From positions 53,131,949-53,195,948 of the forward strand of contig CP136065.1 of assembly GCA_032622095.1 (NCBI GenBank): a DNA stretch of 64,000 bases. Direction: 5' to 3'. Position 1 is the stretch's first letter, and every line of letters begins with the position of its first letter. The stretch comes from Siphonodentalium dalli. Its lineage: Eukaryota > Mollusca > Scaphopoda > Gadilida > Siphonodentaliidae. Position numbers and translations under genes: made by a program. The notes beneath the pieces were generated by a model. That model saw only the letters and a program-made list of their open reading frames with translations. It was not told the origin of the DNA and ran no database searches. This document shows, piece by piece, positions 35,839-48,630 of the stretch.

Positions 35839-36208
35839 TAGTCTGATATCCAAAATGCATACCACGACTGGGATACCATTATAATATACATTAATGCCAA
35901 GGTTATCTGGACCATTTCGTGGGTTAATGTTAGCATAAAAGTGCCATTCCGCCTTCAAACAAAATTCATGTAATTATAGCATGTGGTGATCTTATAACCT
36001 GCACTTTTAGTGAGAGTCTCATTATCATTCAGCCTTCCGAAAGGTCTTAAATGTGGGGTATTATTTATACTATTATACCGACATGTTATCAGTGTTAAGT
36101 GCACAAAAGCGACAACCTTGGAAAATGCAATAATGTTCCATATATGAATCTGCTAATTATTGGTGGTGTTCTGTCCGATGCAATGGACATGGCGTGGTTA
36201 TTATGTAT
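35839..36208. other. Unannotated sequence
   Basis: Nothing recognisable. Confidence 0.35.
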
Positions 36209-36234
36209 GGTCTCTCTCTCTCTTCTCTCTCTCT

Positions 36235-36267
<33 letters not shown>

Positions 36268-36272
36268 GCTCT
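36209..36272. repeat. (CT)n microsatellite
   Basis: CT dinucleotide run with a few interruptions. Confidence 0.93.
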
Positions 36273-36643
36273 CTCTGCGTGTCGTCCAGTTCATGGCTCT
36301 CTGTGATTTTCTTTACCTTTGCCGCACATGGGTGACGAGTTTATCAACCATTGAAATCACTGTTATATTAGCCGTAAGTGTGAAGATTTCCTCCACCTCT
36401 AAAACTGGCAAATGTCGTGATATGGCCTTAGTTGCTGAAAGTGACAATAAAATCCCGAATCAATCATCCAATCTCTATATTGTACACTAACACCTTCACC
36501 AGTTCCATTTATGTAGCCAAAGAGTAAATATGTTCTCCTTATTCCTGCTCAAGTTTATAATAACTTTTTCGTCGTCCGCAGCCCCTCGTGTTTGTACATA
36601 TATACTACATGTACTCCACATGTCTATTACTTGTATAAGCGAA

Positions 36644-36890
36644 ATCACTGAGTCGCGGCCATATTGGGTTCACCCAGCTCCATTCTGTTGTTTCAGAGAT
36701 TCATCCTCTCCGGGTTCCGTGGTTTAGTGCTATCCAGGTCAAAGTTCTGGAGCAGCTTTTCCATATATGGGAGTCATGAATAATTCAAAACTACATATAT
36801 GGAAATGCTACTTCAGAAGTTGACCTCTAGCACTAAAACCGCGATACAGGGCCTGGTGGATCCAATATGGCCGCGAGTTAGTGACAGGGC
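36644..36890. repeat. Foldback element with imperfect ~95-bp arms
   Basis: The left arm (36644-36768) holds GAGTCGCGGCCATATTGG, TGGTTTAGTGCTA and AGCTTTTCCATATATG. The right arm (36793-36890) holds the complements in reverse order. The left arm carries about 30 extra bases. The loop is AT-rich. Confidence 0.75.
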
Positions 36891-36896
36891 ATATTC

Positions 36897-36897
36897 T

Positions 36898-36929
<32 letters not shown>
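36897..36929. repeat. (ATC)n microsatellite
   Basis: About ten ATC/CAT units immediately after the foldback element. Confidence 0.93.
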
Positions 36930-37488
36930 CCTTCTCTGTTGTATGGAAGTCTTCCATACGATGTGTGCTGAAAGATTTGACACGAAATAACATCTTGGAA
37001 CTCCGAACTTGAAAGATTGAATATTATATATATCAGCAGAACAAATCGCAACGGCATTCTTTTATTTTTGTTTGTCTAAGAAACAGACTGGTGATATTCA
37101 TGTAATTCCATCTTGACATTTGAAGTTTGAAATAATCGAGTGTGAACGGATAAACCCCACTGTATAACTATTGCCTAAATTCATCAAATTGAAACCATAT
37201 ACAGAAAGCTGGTGGCGTATATCGACAGACTTGACAAGCCGATATGTACATGATGTATGCGGAGTAAATCCGTGTATCAACGCAAGAAATTCCAAAAATT
37301 GCAAAGAGGAGTGGACATTTAATCGCGAGGGAATATTAGGAACGCAGGATCCATGGATTTGTCTGTCATGGGATTCTTACTAATAGCTGGCATAGTCTAT
37401 CCGTGAACTTATGTATAGACCGTACTAAGGGAAGACCCAAACAGGCAACACAATAAGTTCAAGAGGCACATGTGCACCCCGCAGAGGC
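36930..37488. other. Unannotated sequence
   Basis: A 70-codon frame at 37171-37383 is unrecognised. No gene is supported. Confidence 0.35.
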
Positions 37489-38012
37489 ATGCCTATATAT
37501 ATGTATCCGACTGGTCGTCCTATATCTACATGGTGAATGTATCCGACTGGTCGCCGTATATATACATGGTGAATGTATCCGACTGGTCGTCCTATATCTA
37601 CATGGTGAATGTATCCGACTGGTCGCCGTATATATCTACATGGTGAATGTATCCGTCTGGTCGCCGTATATATACATGGTGAATGTATCCGACTGGTCGT
37701 CGTATATCTACATGGTGAATGTATCCTACTGGTCGCCGTATATATCTACATGGTGAATGTATCCCACTGGGCACCGTATATCTACATGGTGAATGTATCC
37801 GACTGGTCGCCGTATATCTACATGGTGAATGTATCCGACTGGTCACCGTATATCTACATGGTGAATGTATCCGACTGGTCGCCGTATATGTACATGGTGA
37901 ATGTATCCGACTGGTCGCCGTATATCTACATGGTGAATGCATCCGACTGGTCGCCGTATATCTACATAGTGAATGTATCCGACTGGTCGCCGTATATCGA
38001 CATGATGAATGC
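37489..38012 (+). repeat. 36-bp minisatellite
   Basis: About 14 copies of GAATGTATCCGACTGGTCGC then CGTATATCTACATGGT. Most units are 36 bp; some are 38 bp because of an extra TA in the CGTATATA stretch. Because 36 is a multiple of three, several frames on both strands stay open for 94-141 codons, with a 12-residue period such as VNVSDWSPYIYM. There is no start context, flanking domain or codon bias to suggest a protein. Confidence 0.93.
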
Positions 38013-38054
38013 AATTAGCCTCAACAATGTATGAGATACTCTAACAATGCTTAA

Positions 38055-38216
38055 CCCTTTCAGTGCCAAGTCCGATTTTTGTATCAACCCATATTTCCTT
38101 GATCATTTTTCTAAGAGCTCTTTCCATCAATGTATCACATTATTATAATCAATAAATTTGAAAAATGATCAAGAAAATATGGGTTGATACAAAAATCGGT
38201 CTTGGCACTGAAAGGG
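38055..38216. mobile_element. TTAA MITE, CCCTTTCAGTGCC termini, no cassette
   Basis: This 162-bp element has TTAA at 38051-38054 and 38217-38220. It has long inverted repeats of about 55 bp, starting CCCTTTCAGTGCCAAG and continuing CGATTTTTGTATCAACCC. The right terminal sequence also ends the cassette-bearing element at 51376-51759, so this is the same terminal family without the palindromes. Confidence 0.92.
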
Positions 38217-38220
38217 TTAA

Positions 38221-39389
38221 TGCAAATTGGTACAAGACAATCCAAATAAAGATAACTATATAGGTAGTGCGTTGTTTCAAAATCATCGCAGCCATCGTTA
38301 ATGGTGTCCAATCTCCGATTTGACACTATATAATTACGATTTGTGTGTTTTTTGGGCCCCCAAAAATGAGATTTAACATATAATTCCATTTATTAGAGGT
38401 TTTGATGGTCATATATCGACTTGTAAAAATGTTTGCTCGAGCGCCAAAAGAATAAAACGATCACAAGTCATCGTCCAGCTGAACTCTATTGTGGCAAGAC
38501 AAAATCCAAGTCGAAGCTCGCACGATTGACACGCCATCGGTGGACATATTTACAGCTCCGCCCATTGGACTGATTTATAACGGAGCCGTCACATCAGGTT
38601 GGACCGTCGATTTATATGGTTTGGGATGCGTTTTATTGTTACGGTTATAAAACGAAACAAATGATCACAATTGACACAAAATGGATCCCAATACAATGTA
38701 CAAATGTAGAAGTTCCGACGACCATGCTCGTTGTCTGAGTTATCAGATATTCGCTGTGTACATAATGCGGCGGTTCGAATTAGACATATACGGTTGTTTA
38801 ACTAGAAACTACAATTAAACCAGTCTGATTGACATGAACGAAACCAAAGATGACCAATCCGGTACGTAGACCTTCTATCTCGTGTTTAAACTATGGTTTT
38901 AGATGTCATAAGGCGATTTAAACCGAAGGGTTCCTTAAACCTGGTTTAAACTCGAGATGACTAATCCGACCCGACCGTTTGACCGACCTTAACAAATGAA
39001 ATACGCGTATAGTGAAGAACGATTTACAATTTGTCTAAAGTTTCTGCTATTTGAAAACGAACTATTTTAAGATGTTCATGTGATGACAGTGAAAATTTGC
39101 ATCGTCTGCCGATAGTACCCGAAAGTCGTTGTGGATGAAATTATACCGTTCTAAGTATCACATTGTAATTCAAGTTGAATATTTGTCGCTGAAAGACGTA
39201 TTATAATTGGACGAGAGCCGCTAACCAGCATCGGCCGCTGATCTGAAAACACGTTTGAAAGGAGAGCGGTGTCAACGCGCATAAAATACGTCTCCGTGCG
39301 GCCAGGGATCGCGATGGAAAGTTCACCACTGATTCATGCTCGAATTCCCGAATAGCCAACTCAATTCAACTCAACCGAGTACGCGTGTA
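38221..39389. other. Unannotated sequence with a dispersed repeat
   Basis: About 38500-38590 matches the sequence that flanks the MITE at 29197-29652 (GACAAAATCCAA, CGCACGATTGACACGCC, ACAGCTCCGCCCATTGG). No gene is supported. Confidence 0.4.
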
Positions 39390-39667
39390 CACTGCCAAAA
39401 ATATTTTCTCAATTCAGGGGAAAAAAAACTTAAAATGAGAAATTTTCTTGGGAGAATAGCTAGAAAAATAAGCACATTTTTTCTAAGTCAAGAAATAAAA
39501 AGGTGAAAAAATTTCTTTTCTAAAGAAATTTCTTTAAGAAAACGCAGTAATCTTAGTAAGAAAATCCTAGTAAAAAAAACTTAGTAAAGATTTATTTTCT
39601 TGTTTCAGGAAATTGTTTTTCTTGTTTCAAGTAATTATTTCTTATTAAGACATTATTTTTGGCAGTG
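39390..39667. mobile_element. TA-flanked MITE, CACTGCCAAAAATA termini
   Basis: This 278-bp element has TA on both sides (39388-39389 and 39668-39669). Ends read CACTGCCAAAAATA and, inward from the right, CACTGCCAAAAATAAT. The interior is A/T homopolymer-rich with inverted AAGAAA/TTTCTT blocks. The TA duplication suggests a Tc1/mariner-type non-autonomous element. Confidence 0.88.
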
Positions 39668-39669
39668 TA

Positions 39670-40647
39670 TCTCCTAAATCTAATTCTAAAACATAGTGGG
39701 AGAATCCATTCAGTAGTAATGGGTTAATGGGATAAAATTGTTTTTCGATTGAGTCAATCTGATTGAAACCGTTCATATACATTGATCTCACATTGTGTCA
39801 TGTTAGGTCACTCAATCAAATGTCGCATTCAAGTGTCATTATCGAATAGCTGCTGGATCCATGTAATTATATGGCAGATTTGTGGGGTTCATGCCAACTT
39901 CCAATAGGCGAACTAATTCATGTGATCGATGGCATACTATGGCATTGCCATGTCATAAGTCTCATGCCATCAGGCTAAAAATGCTATTATGTCATGATAT
40001 TTATCTAACCGTGATATCCTTTTGCATGGGCTATGTTCAAATTTACTGGGAAACCTTGCATGCAATTCATCGTACAAGGTGGGGATGTGAAGATGCACGG
40101 CAAACTATTTATGCAATACACCTGTCCCATCGACCTTTCTCTCCGGGGAGAGCTATTAAATTCAATAATTTATGACACAGCTACAGAACATCTGCTAGAA
40201 ATTAGCCTTCAAATATCCAACAATAATCAACCGTGAATTAACTCGTGGCGCTGCATTGCTCAATTGGACGATACATGTACATCAATCGACAGTGGATATG
40301 TGTCGCTCACAGTAGGAAACTATTCTTTCTTGAGTTGAAAGATGTGCGCCATCGACAGGGGAACCCAATATATACCATGACCACAACATTTTGTGTTGTG
40401 AACGATTTATTTTTGGACAATATCCCATTCATACTAGACTGAATTTAAACTTATGAAATGAAACTTATTGTGGATTCTAGTTAAACATTATATCCATCGA
40501 ACTAATTCAAACCAACGAATTATATCAATTAATGTTTCCGAAGAGATCTGGAAAATAGATACCAATTCTCGACTCAGTGACTTGAATCTAGTGAGACTAA
40601 AATGTTTGTGAACGATATAATTTTCACTCCAATCCCTTTAAAAGCAC
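39670..40647. other. Unannotated sequence
   Basis: A 97-codon frame at 39882-40175 (+) overlaps another of 67 codons; neither is recognised. Confidence 0.3.
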
Positions 40648-40875
40648 GATACTCCACACACCCCACAATGCCACCTATGTTGAGAGTTGAGTATACGTGA
40701 AACGTCGCATATAAAACACTAGTTTTATTCTACATGTATATTATTAGTATAACTATATATACATATTTATTCTATAAGTTTATATGGTTGGTGAATGAAA
40801 GTATTAAATGAGCAAGGAAAGTCTTTGCGGTGAGATGGGTGTGTGCGAATGCGAGGAATGTCACATATTTATATA
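40648..40875 (+). repeat. Dispersed repeat, copy 2
   Basis: Matches 12508-12770: CACAATGCCACCTATGTTGA, GAAACGTCG, an AT-rich centre, GTTGGTGAATGAAAG and GCGAGGAATGTCA in the same order. Confidence 0.6.
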
Positions 40876-43800
40876 TTTCACCTCACCCAGAAATGGCGGT
40901 TACTGATTGGTCGAGACCTGTGTCCTCTATTGGCGTAGTATCGTTCTAATTTGTGCTAAATTTAGCACAAACTGTTCATTTTTTTATATATATAGCAGTG
41001 TATGTATGCCTCTTGTTGTCATGCACAACGCACATATGGCTTGAGCCATCCAAACATGTAGATAAGGTTAATTGTTAAAACTTCCTTAAAACATCGGACA
41101 GTATCTTCAGAGAACTGTATGATTATGCAAAGGGTCATATCATCTATATGTATTCATTGATTAGTATTAATTAGTTAATTATGAGATGCTATACCAAACT
41201 CGGATGCGAAAAGCAACGAACAGAGGCCCCCGTCTTCTGAACATATATGTGGGGAATACAGCCATGTGGTGAATTCGCTTGGCGGTCCGTTTCTGGTTTT
41301 CGCACTTTCAAAATATAACTTGAATGACACGTGATTCTACTTATTACTGAACTTTCAAGCCATCAATGCAACGATTTAGTTTCTCTTTACTCTTTATCGA
41401 CAAGAGGGGGGGGGGGGTCATCATATTTGTTCTCAGTAAAACGTACTTAATTTCTGTTATATTCTCCGGTAGGGACTTTCCGTTGATTTGGTTGGTCAAT
41501 TTTTCCAAGCGTCTTTGCGATTGGCTGTCACATAAACCTAAATATTCTAGATAAAATTCTATCGCGTGTAAAATACGCCTGCATTTTGTGACACAGAAGC
41601 GTCAATGAAAATATATCTGACGAAGTCCATGCTGTTCCTAACATTCATAAATGGACAAACCAACACTAACATTAATAACAATGTCAAAATATATAAGAAT
41701 AATCTCATCACTAACATAAAGTTTCAATAATTCGTATTTCGTTCAATGGAAACGTTCAAACAATGTGGAACATTAGATGTTCCATGAATAATTGAATGGT
41801 ATTGGCAAAGAACCGGACAATAAACGCTCTCTAGAATGTACGTTGATACGCCGATTAATACATTCACAATCTTATTCCGAGTGAAATATAAATCCGTGCT
41901 GTGCTAAATATAGTATTTAGTTGAAAGATCTTTGTTTTTTTTTTCAACGTGAATTCATCAGCCGTGATAACATTCGTGGCACGTTGGTAATGTCAGGGGA
42001 TTGTACTTAGTGACAGTTGCTATGGCGACGGGACAGTTGCGCCTTATAGCTCTAAATCTTCCCAATGGAAATATTTATCCGTCACTAAAGATTATGTGGT
42101 ATAAGAAATTACAATAAAATGTTTTGGGAAAAGTAACTAGGCTAAAACCACCGAACTATGTTTTATGTGCGGATGCTTCATAACGCCGTGAAGCGTCTCG
42201 TGCACTCGCTTCATTGAATCAGAATTATTTTATATTAGTGTAGTATTTCGCACAAAATCAACTCAAATCGAGTCATATGTTAAATAGAATATGAAATCCG
42301 TGTTTCTCTCATATGAAATTTATGAAACTCGTCTTGAAATTTCTGTTTTGTCTTTACAAAGGGGGTACAAAACGGAAAATGTTAAGACTCGTTTCATCAA
42401 TTTCATATCCTCTATAAAATATGACATTTCTCAATATGATTCTTTTTTCTAACAAACATTTAAAAAACGTGATTCGGTGTGGAAAATAAGGAATGTACCC
42501 TACAAATCTCCGTTCTATGTGCAACTGTTTCCAGTACTTTGAATGTGGACAATGGCATAGGAAAATATGTTAGCCAATTCCGGGAAACGTCTGCCATCAT
42601 AAACCATTCTTTGTGTCTGCAATCTCTAGATACAAATCGTCGAAATACCCCATCCATCTCACATAACTTCCGTGGCATCCTGAAGTCCGGAAGTCAATTT
42701 TTGTAACATTCTTTCGAAAAGATCGTGTTAGATTAATTGGAAGGTGTATATGAACCGCATCAGAAAAACGAGTTCTTAATCCACACGATATTGGTCCGTT
42801 GCACAAGAGTCAATAACTTATCTGATGTCTGCGTCAGACATTGATCGTAACTAGCTTGATTTGCTTCCCCGAAACTATCGAAAAATAGATCCATTGCCTG
42901 TGCGATATGACGCAAAAGCATTGTTTTAAACGCCGATATCATATCACATACAGGGAGTTGACGCCGAAAAAAAACCCACAGATGTATAACGTATGGCGAG
43001 GTCTTGACGTGATTTGAAAAGTTCGCCCGTTACAGCCTCATAGTCTACAGTCAATTGTGGTCAGAAAGGCACGCTTTATATAGTTAATACCCATTCATAT
43101 ATACATGTACATATACATAGTCGAATTGTGTTAATTAAGTTATGTTCGGTAATTGGTCAACTTCCAATTGGGTCATACGTTTTATATAGAAATAAAATAC
43201 ATCGTAACACAAAGCGACATCACATTTTGTTGACCTAGGTGACAAAAACAGTGGATAGAAAAACTGAGCGTGTTTTTGAAGTGAGCGGAATAATCGATCG
43301 AGTATTCATAGGAAGAATACTGGATAAAAACTGACAGTGCAGCATGATATAATATCCAAACTGCAGACATATTTAGAAAATAAATCAGCTGAGTTCATAG
43401 AAATTAATAAGAATAAGCTATATAAATATAAGAAATTAATGTAGTTTGAGTGTGTTTTATGGAGAGTATGTCGATGAATGTGACCGTTGGATCACATATG
43501 GTGTGAACCGATAAGTGCTCAATTGCCACAACGCCATACCCTTCAACGAAACACACACAAACTACATTCAACTCTTAAATACCTACAGGGATAGGGTTGC
43601 CCACCTAATACGTGATACACAACATTTGCGCACACAAGGGCGAAGACATGTATATAACAATAGCCATGATTTCTGATTAGTTTTATGTTGTTCTTAAAGA
43701 TGCTCCATCACTTCCTCGCACAAGCACTTTGAACAACAACAACAAAATTTATACGAACTTTCTTTTGGATCCACTTTTACATTATTTTCCCTACGATTTA

Positions 43801-43962
43801 AAAAAAACACCTCATTTTACACATAATTCAATTAAAATTGTTTTAAAAAGTTGATTTTAATCTAAAAACATAAACACATTACAACTGAACAGTGTATGGT
43901 CCTAGAAATAGCCACAATTTCTATGAAAAACATTTGTCCTACTTGATGCTTGTTTATCTCAT
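40876..43962. other. Unannotated sequence
   Basis: It holds a run of twelve G at 41406-41417 and short unrecognised frames on both strands near 42460-42940. I see no exon or transposon boundary. Confidence 0.35.
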
Positions 43963-44076
<114 letters not shown>

Positions 44077-45575
44077 GACTCGAAGTTATCTAAGGTACTT
44101 TACACACGCTACGATATGCATCGATAATCGATCGCATTGAGGTGGTATTTAACAATTAACAATATCGTGTTATATTGATCTAATCTAGAGCCAAGTATAG
44201 GCCTGGCTGAGCGAAGTACTCATTAGTTGGCTGGTATTCTTGCTCAAGTGTTGATTCCCTCTGACCACAACCCATGCATGTGCCGTTTGACCCTTTTTTT
44301 CACTGAATACTCAGGAAATGTTCAGATAATAAAGTCTTTGTTTAACTTATGCGAACATTTCCCACCACTGGTTGGAATTTAATACCTACGTTATAACAGC
44401 ATTGGAGAATCCATTCACTAAAGAAAAGGGTTGAATGTACGTGGTCATCAACCGTTCAGAATACACACATGCGTGTGCAACATGTTATTGTGCGTTCGGG
44501 ATAGTATACAATTGTTTTGCCACACGTCCCCCCGAAAAGGGTGGCATTTTAGCGTTGGCTTTCTATAAAATAGAAAGCCTAACAACAATCATTTGATTAA
44601 ATCTCGCTTCCAGCTTGAAATATTTACAGTAACAACACAACATGTACCAATCTTCATACTCCACTCAAGTTATCATCGGGACAACGTATATATGATTCTG
44701 GCAGACGGACAGACGGATATAGAGTTTACATAAATGCTATAGACCCGGTGTGCTTACCTCGCAAAGTTGACTCACTTATATAACATGTCTTGTTTCGGGT
44801 GGGTCCCATTCCTCGCTGTTAATCAACTTTTCACGAGAGGAATCTGGCAGCAACATTCCTGCATGCTGGCTCCATCAATATATCTTCTATATTCCTGTGA
44901 ATTGAATATACGTTAACGACAGAGCTTAGCTGTGGCTCGTGGATATAAATCACAACGGGACTAGTTACATCGTATTATCCTGGCTCTATAGGCAGCGCAT
45001 TAACTCTAAATGCTTATGGTGGAACCCCATTAAAATGTCGATTGCCGCCATTGATTAAGGGTTAGTTAAAATCTTGCCCCGTTTTCTCCCGAAACGGGTC
45101 ATTATGACAAAACTTACGAATTCAATCTGAAACAGGCAAATGGATCCGCTTAGATGGCCTTAAAATATGACACTTGTTCCGAAGTTGTCCGTATTGATGC
45201 CCCGCGGAGAAATGACTTATATAATATGTTATTCTAACAGGCATGCTATGTCCAAAAAGTGTATTTGTTAAAATGGTACTGAGGTAACCAGTTTTTTCCG
45301 ACATCTCAGAAATATCAGTTTCTCACATCTTAAGCGCAATAACTCAAACAAACATTAACCGATTTCAATAATTTTTTTATGTGGATTAATTAATTTTATT
45401 CCTAACACTGGCAATCTCGCAGTTAGCCACCTTGGAGTTAGCCTCTTGGGGTTCGCCATCGTTTCGGGGGACACTATCGTCGCCGACCTTTTATTAACTA
45501 TTGTATTGTCGGATATAAAAGGTAGACAATTCATACCTGAGAATTAGGTGACATGACAGTTTCTAAACAGTATAA
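44077..45575. other. Unannotated sequence
   Basis: A small hairpin (GGCTTTCTAT / ATAGAAAGCC) lies at 44557-44579. No gene is supported. Confidence 0.35.
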
Positions 45576-45718
45576 GTTACTGTGGTGGATTGACGGTAAC
45601 ATGGTGTGACATTGACGGCTTGGAGTTTATGTTCAACCGAGTCGCTTCGCGACTCGGTTGAACATACGCTCCAAGCCGTCAATGTCACACCATGTTACCG
45701 TCAATCCACCACAGTAAC
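45576..45718. repeat. Long near-perfect hairpin, ~70-bp arms
   Basis: The arms, about 45576-45646 and 45649-45718, start GTTACTGTGGTGGATTGACG and meet at a GAGTCGC/GCGACTC centre. Only two mismatches are seen in about 70 bp (TT versus CG, about 20 bases from the centre). There is almost no loop. No other copy is in the window. It could be a foldback transposon or a locus producing hairpin RNA; the sequence alone does not decide. Confidence 0.92.
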
Positions 45719-47399
45719 GTATATGTTCTGCCGACAGTCCTGGTCATTCTCAGAAATATTGACATTTATTCTGAAGAATGATCAGTAGAAAATGTTAAAA
45801 TCTCATATCGCTCTCGCCATAAGGTTGTTCAATGTAAAAGACGTCATGAAAAAGCAGGCTAGCGAGAGACGATGAAACCGTTGGCTTGGTTTCCCTTATG
45901 TTGACGGCTCGAGGCGTAAACATAGGATATGTTGCGCGGCTCTCTGACCAATCAACGACGCGGTTTCTTACTGGAGGCGGAACATAAAACAAATATTTTC
46001 TAAAAACTGACTTAAATCAAACTGTAGTGAAAATCACAAAACAGAGAGGTAGTATCGTGATCTAGTAATTTCATTGGTTTATTGGCTCAAATAGATTCAC
46101 TTGGTAGAAATCGTGGAATTTCTTTTGAAAACCAGGAAGTGTAGGTTTCAAGGAAGTGTCCATAATTGCTTTTATAAATTATTTTCACCGAAAATAAACT
46201 GATACTTGCACTAGATGAGTGCTCTCACTTCGCGATAAATTCATGTTCTACGGTAGGGCGATCAAATAGAAATGAAGAATAATCTTGATCAAAGTAGTAT
46301 TTTTTACAAATAGACCGCTCACGTCGTCATTCTTCTATATTAATTAATTGCAGTTATTCACGAAGGTGAAATCGTTTTCGTTAGTTTATCGCAGATAGTT
46401 ACGTCCCGAATCGAGAAGTAAATATTTACAATTGAGGGTAGTTCAGACGATGATTTCTACGGAGTGGTACGGTCGATTTTATTGGAATTATCGGCGATGT
46501 TACTAATATTCTACATTCCTCTAGTTGACATAGCGCCTGAAATGCTATATCAGTTCCACATACTCGAACAAGTACTTAATATGTCTTTAAGTTAGAGATG
46601 TACCCTCAACTATGAAAGATTAAATTTCTGAAAAACATTTGCCATGAACATCAATGTTGAAATTAGCCACACAGATCTCAAACCACGTTAAAACAGCAAT
46701 AACCCAAATAGTTTAATATCCAAAACATACAGTAGGCGTGTAAATTGTTTTCATCTCGTTCGACCTGTATATTATAACATGACATGCTAGCAGCTGCACT
46801 AGTGTTCTCCGATGCTTCTCGATCATTCTAATTGATTGTGTGCATGTTTGTTGCGTGAAGAGTATGCAAGACGTTAGCGCTCACGGAAATTTCCAACATA
46901 CCAGACAATCAATCACGGAAACGCTAGTCGACTTATAACCATTATAACCCAATCGAGCTATGTTTGTGTCACCGGAGCGGTGGGGTGCCTGTCGCGAAGC
47001 GCGACGATTCTCTCCGCTAAATCGCCTCCTTCTCATTATCGAACTGCTCCGAGTCGTTCGAAATAGAAGGATTTTTTTATATTCTGCTAATGTTACAATG
47101 CGCGTGATATCGATGCCGCTTCAAATAGGGGAAGCCCGTTAGGGGCTCGCAATGGTCCATTACACGGTGTTTTAAGTTTATTTAAACCTAGTTCGCCATT
47201 ATGGCGCGTTTACATGTATCAGCAAGAAAATGTCAGGGTTTCCACATGTGACTTGATGTTAAACAAAATACGAGGAAATATTCCACTGATACTCTGCATT
47301 TATATTTTATCGCTAGTGGGTGGTCCGTGCTCACTTTGATAGGTGGTAATCGGTAGCTGTTAACATATCCATGATCGGGGCCTCCTCAAATGTTAAGAA
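45719..47399. other. Unannotated sequence
   Basis: At 46975-47020, GTGCCTGTCGCGAAGCGCGACGATTCTCT-like sequence resembles 57340-57374, so a decayed dispersed repeat may be shared. No gene is supported. Confidence 0.3.
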
Positions 47400-47612
47400 C
47401 ACCCTGTGCCAATGCATTCTCTTATATATGCTAGTCTCACACAGGGAGCCTGTAGTATATATATAAAACAATATCTACCGTGACATTGTAACCCATGCAA
47501 TGCACTCTTTTGTATATGCGAGGCCCCCATATGGGAGACTCGCATATATAAGTGAATGTACAAGAACAAGATCTTGAACGCTGCATCAGCGCAGCTCCCG
47601 TCTTGGAAGGAT
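47400..47612. mobile_element. Decayed palindrome-cassette element
   Basis: It begins CACCCTGTGCCAATGCATTC, as the cassette edge does, and has a second decayed palindrome near 47495-47560 (CTCTTTTGTATATGCGAG and CTCGCATATATAAG). It closes with GCAGCTCCCGTCTTGGAAGG, close to the CATGACGG-type terminus of the 31896-32399 element. The left terminal repeat is not recognisable. Confidence 0.6.
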
Positions 47613-48630
47613 TATATAATATCTCATGGACGTGGTGGCATGGGATGATTTATCTCTGCCCCCGCCGCCCCAGTTAAATTTTCCCGATAGTTTGCTATTC
47701 AAACCATGCAATTATATGTATGAGTCCAAAAGTCGAACATTTTCCCACTTACGGTCATGTTTGGACTGAAAAATAGCAATTTATGTCTGCGTCAATGTGG
47801 TTAGAATTTAAATACCAAGATAGAAACCCTCCAACGGAGAACCCTCCAGTCACGTCCTTACATGAACGTCATACTTCGGTGGGATACTCAATTACAGACT
47901 ATTATTACTAGATTATTTGCCTCCAGAAAACCAGGTGCATGGACGCCGCAATAAAATATGAGGTAACATTTGTAACCAATATTTTCTGAAACAATTTCTT
48001 GCTGGCCCATGTGAACGTGCCATTATTTTACTGCAGATATACACGCGGGCAATATGCCCCGAATGGTCATCTCCAGTTCAGATCCTGGTCCGAAAAAAGA
48101 CATAGATTTGAGCTTCCGTTCAATAGCTAAAATTTGAGTTTAAACTCGAGACCTGAGATGTGGATGACGCATTCGTTAACTTCGGTTACGCCTCGGTTTC
48201 GCCTCGGTTCAGTCAGACCAGAGTTCAGTTATAAAGCCTCGTGGTTGGTAAAAACGTATGCATTCCAACTTACGTTCCGTCGCATGATCGCATCCTAGTG
48301 ACAGTAAAAATAAAGAGACCAACAAGAAAACCGTTGTCATAGATGATAACGCCCTCAATACAAGATCATATTATTAGGAATATATAAAATATATTGGAGC
48401 TATACTGTAGTGATTGTGATAAATGGTAACGCTATGTAATTGATTATATGTAATATGTTTTGTATGCGTGTATTGTGTTGTAATGTTGTATTGTGTCTTT
48501 GCTGTTTATCACAGAACAAAAGTACATTAATATGTATAGTGTGCGCTTTGTGAATACAGTTTTAAATTCGGACGTACCCAACTAAAGTTATGATAAGTAT
48601 GAAATATTGACACACTATACGTCACGTATG
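47613..48630. other. Unannotated sequence
   Basis: AT-rich towards the LINE tail; no gene is supported. Confidence 0.35.

Noticed and set aside
37472-38034. Several frames of 94-141 codons on both strands
   Set aside because: They exist only because the 36-bp minisatellite unit is a multiple of three and stop-free; no protein family or start context supports them.
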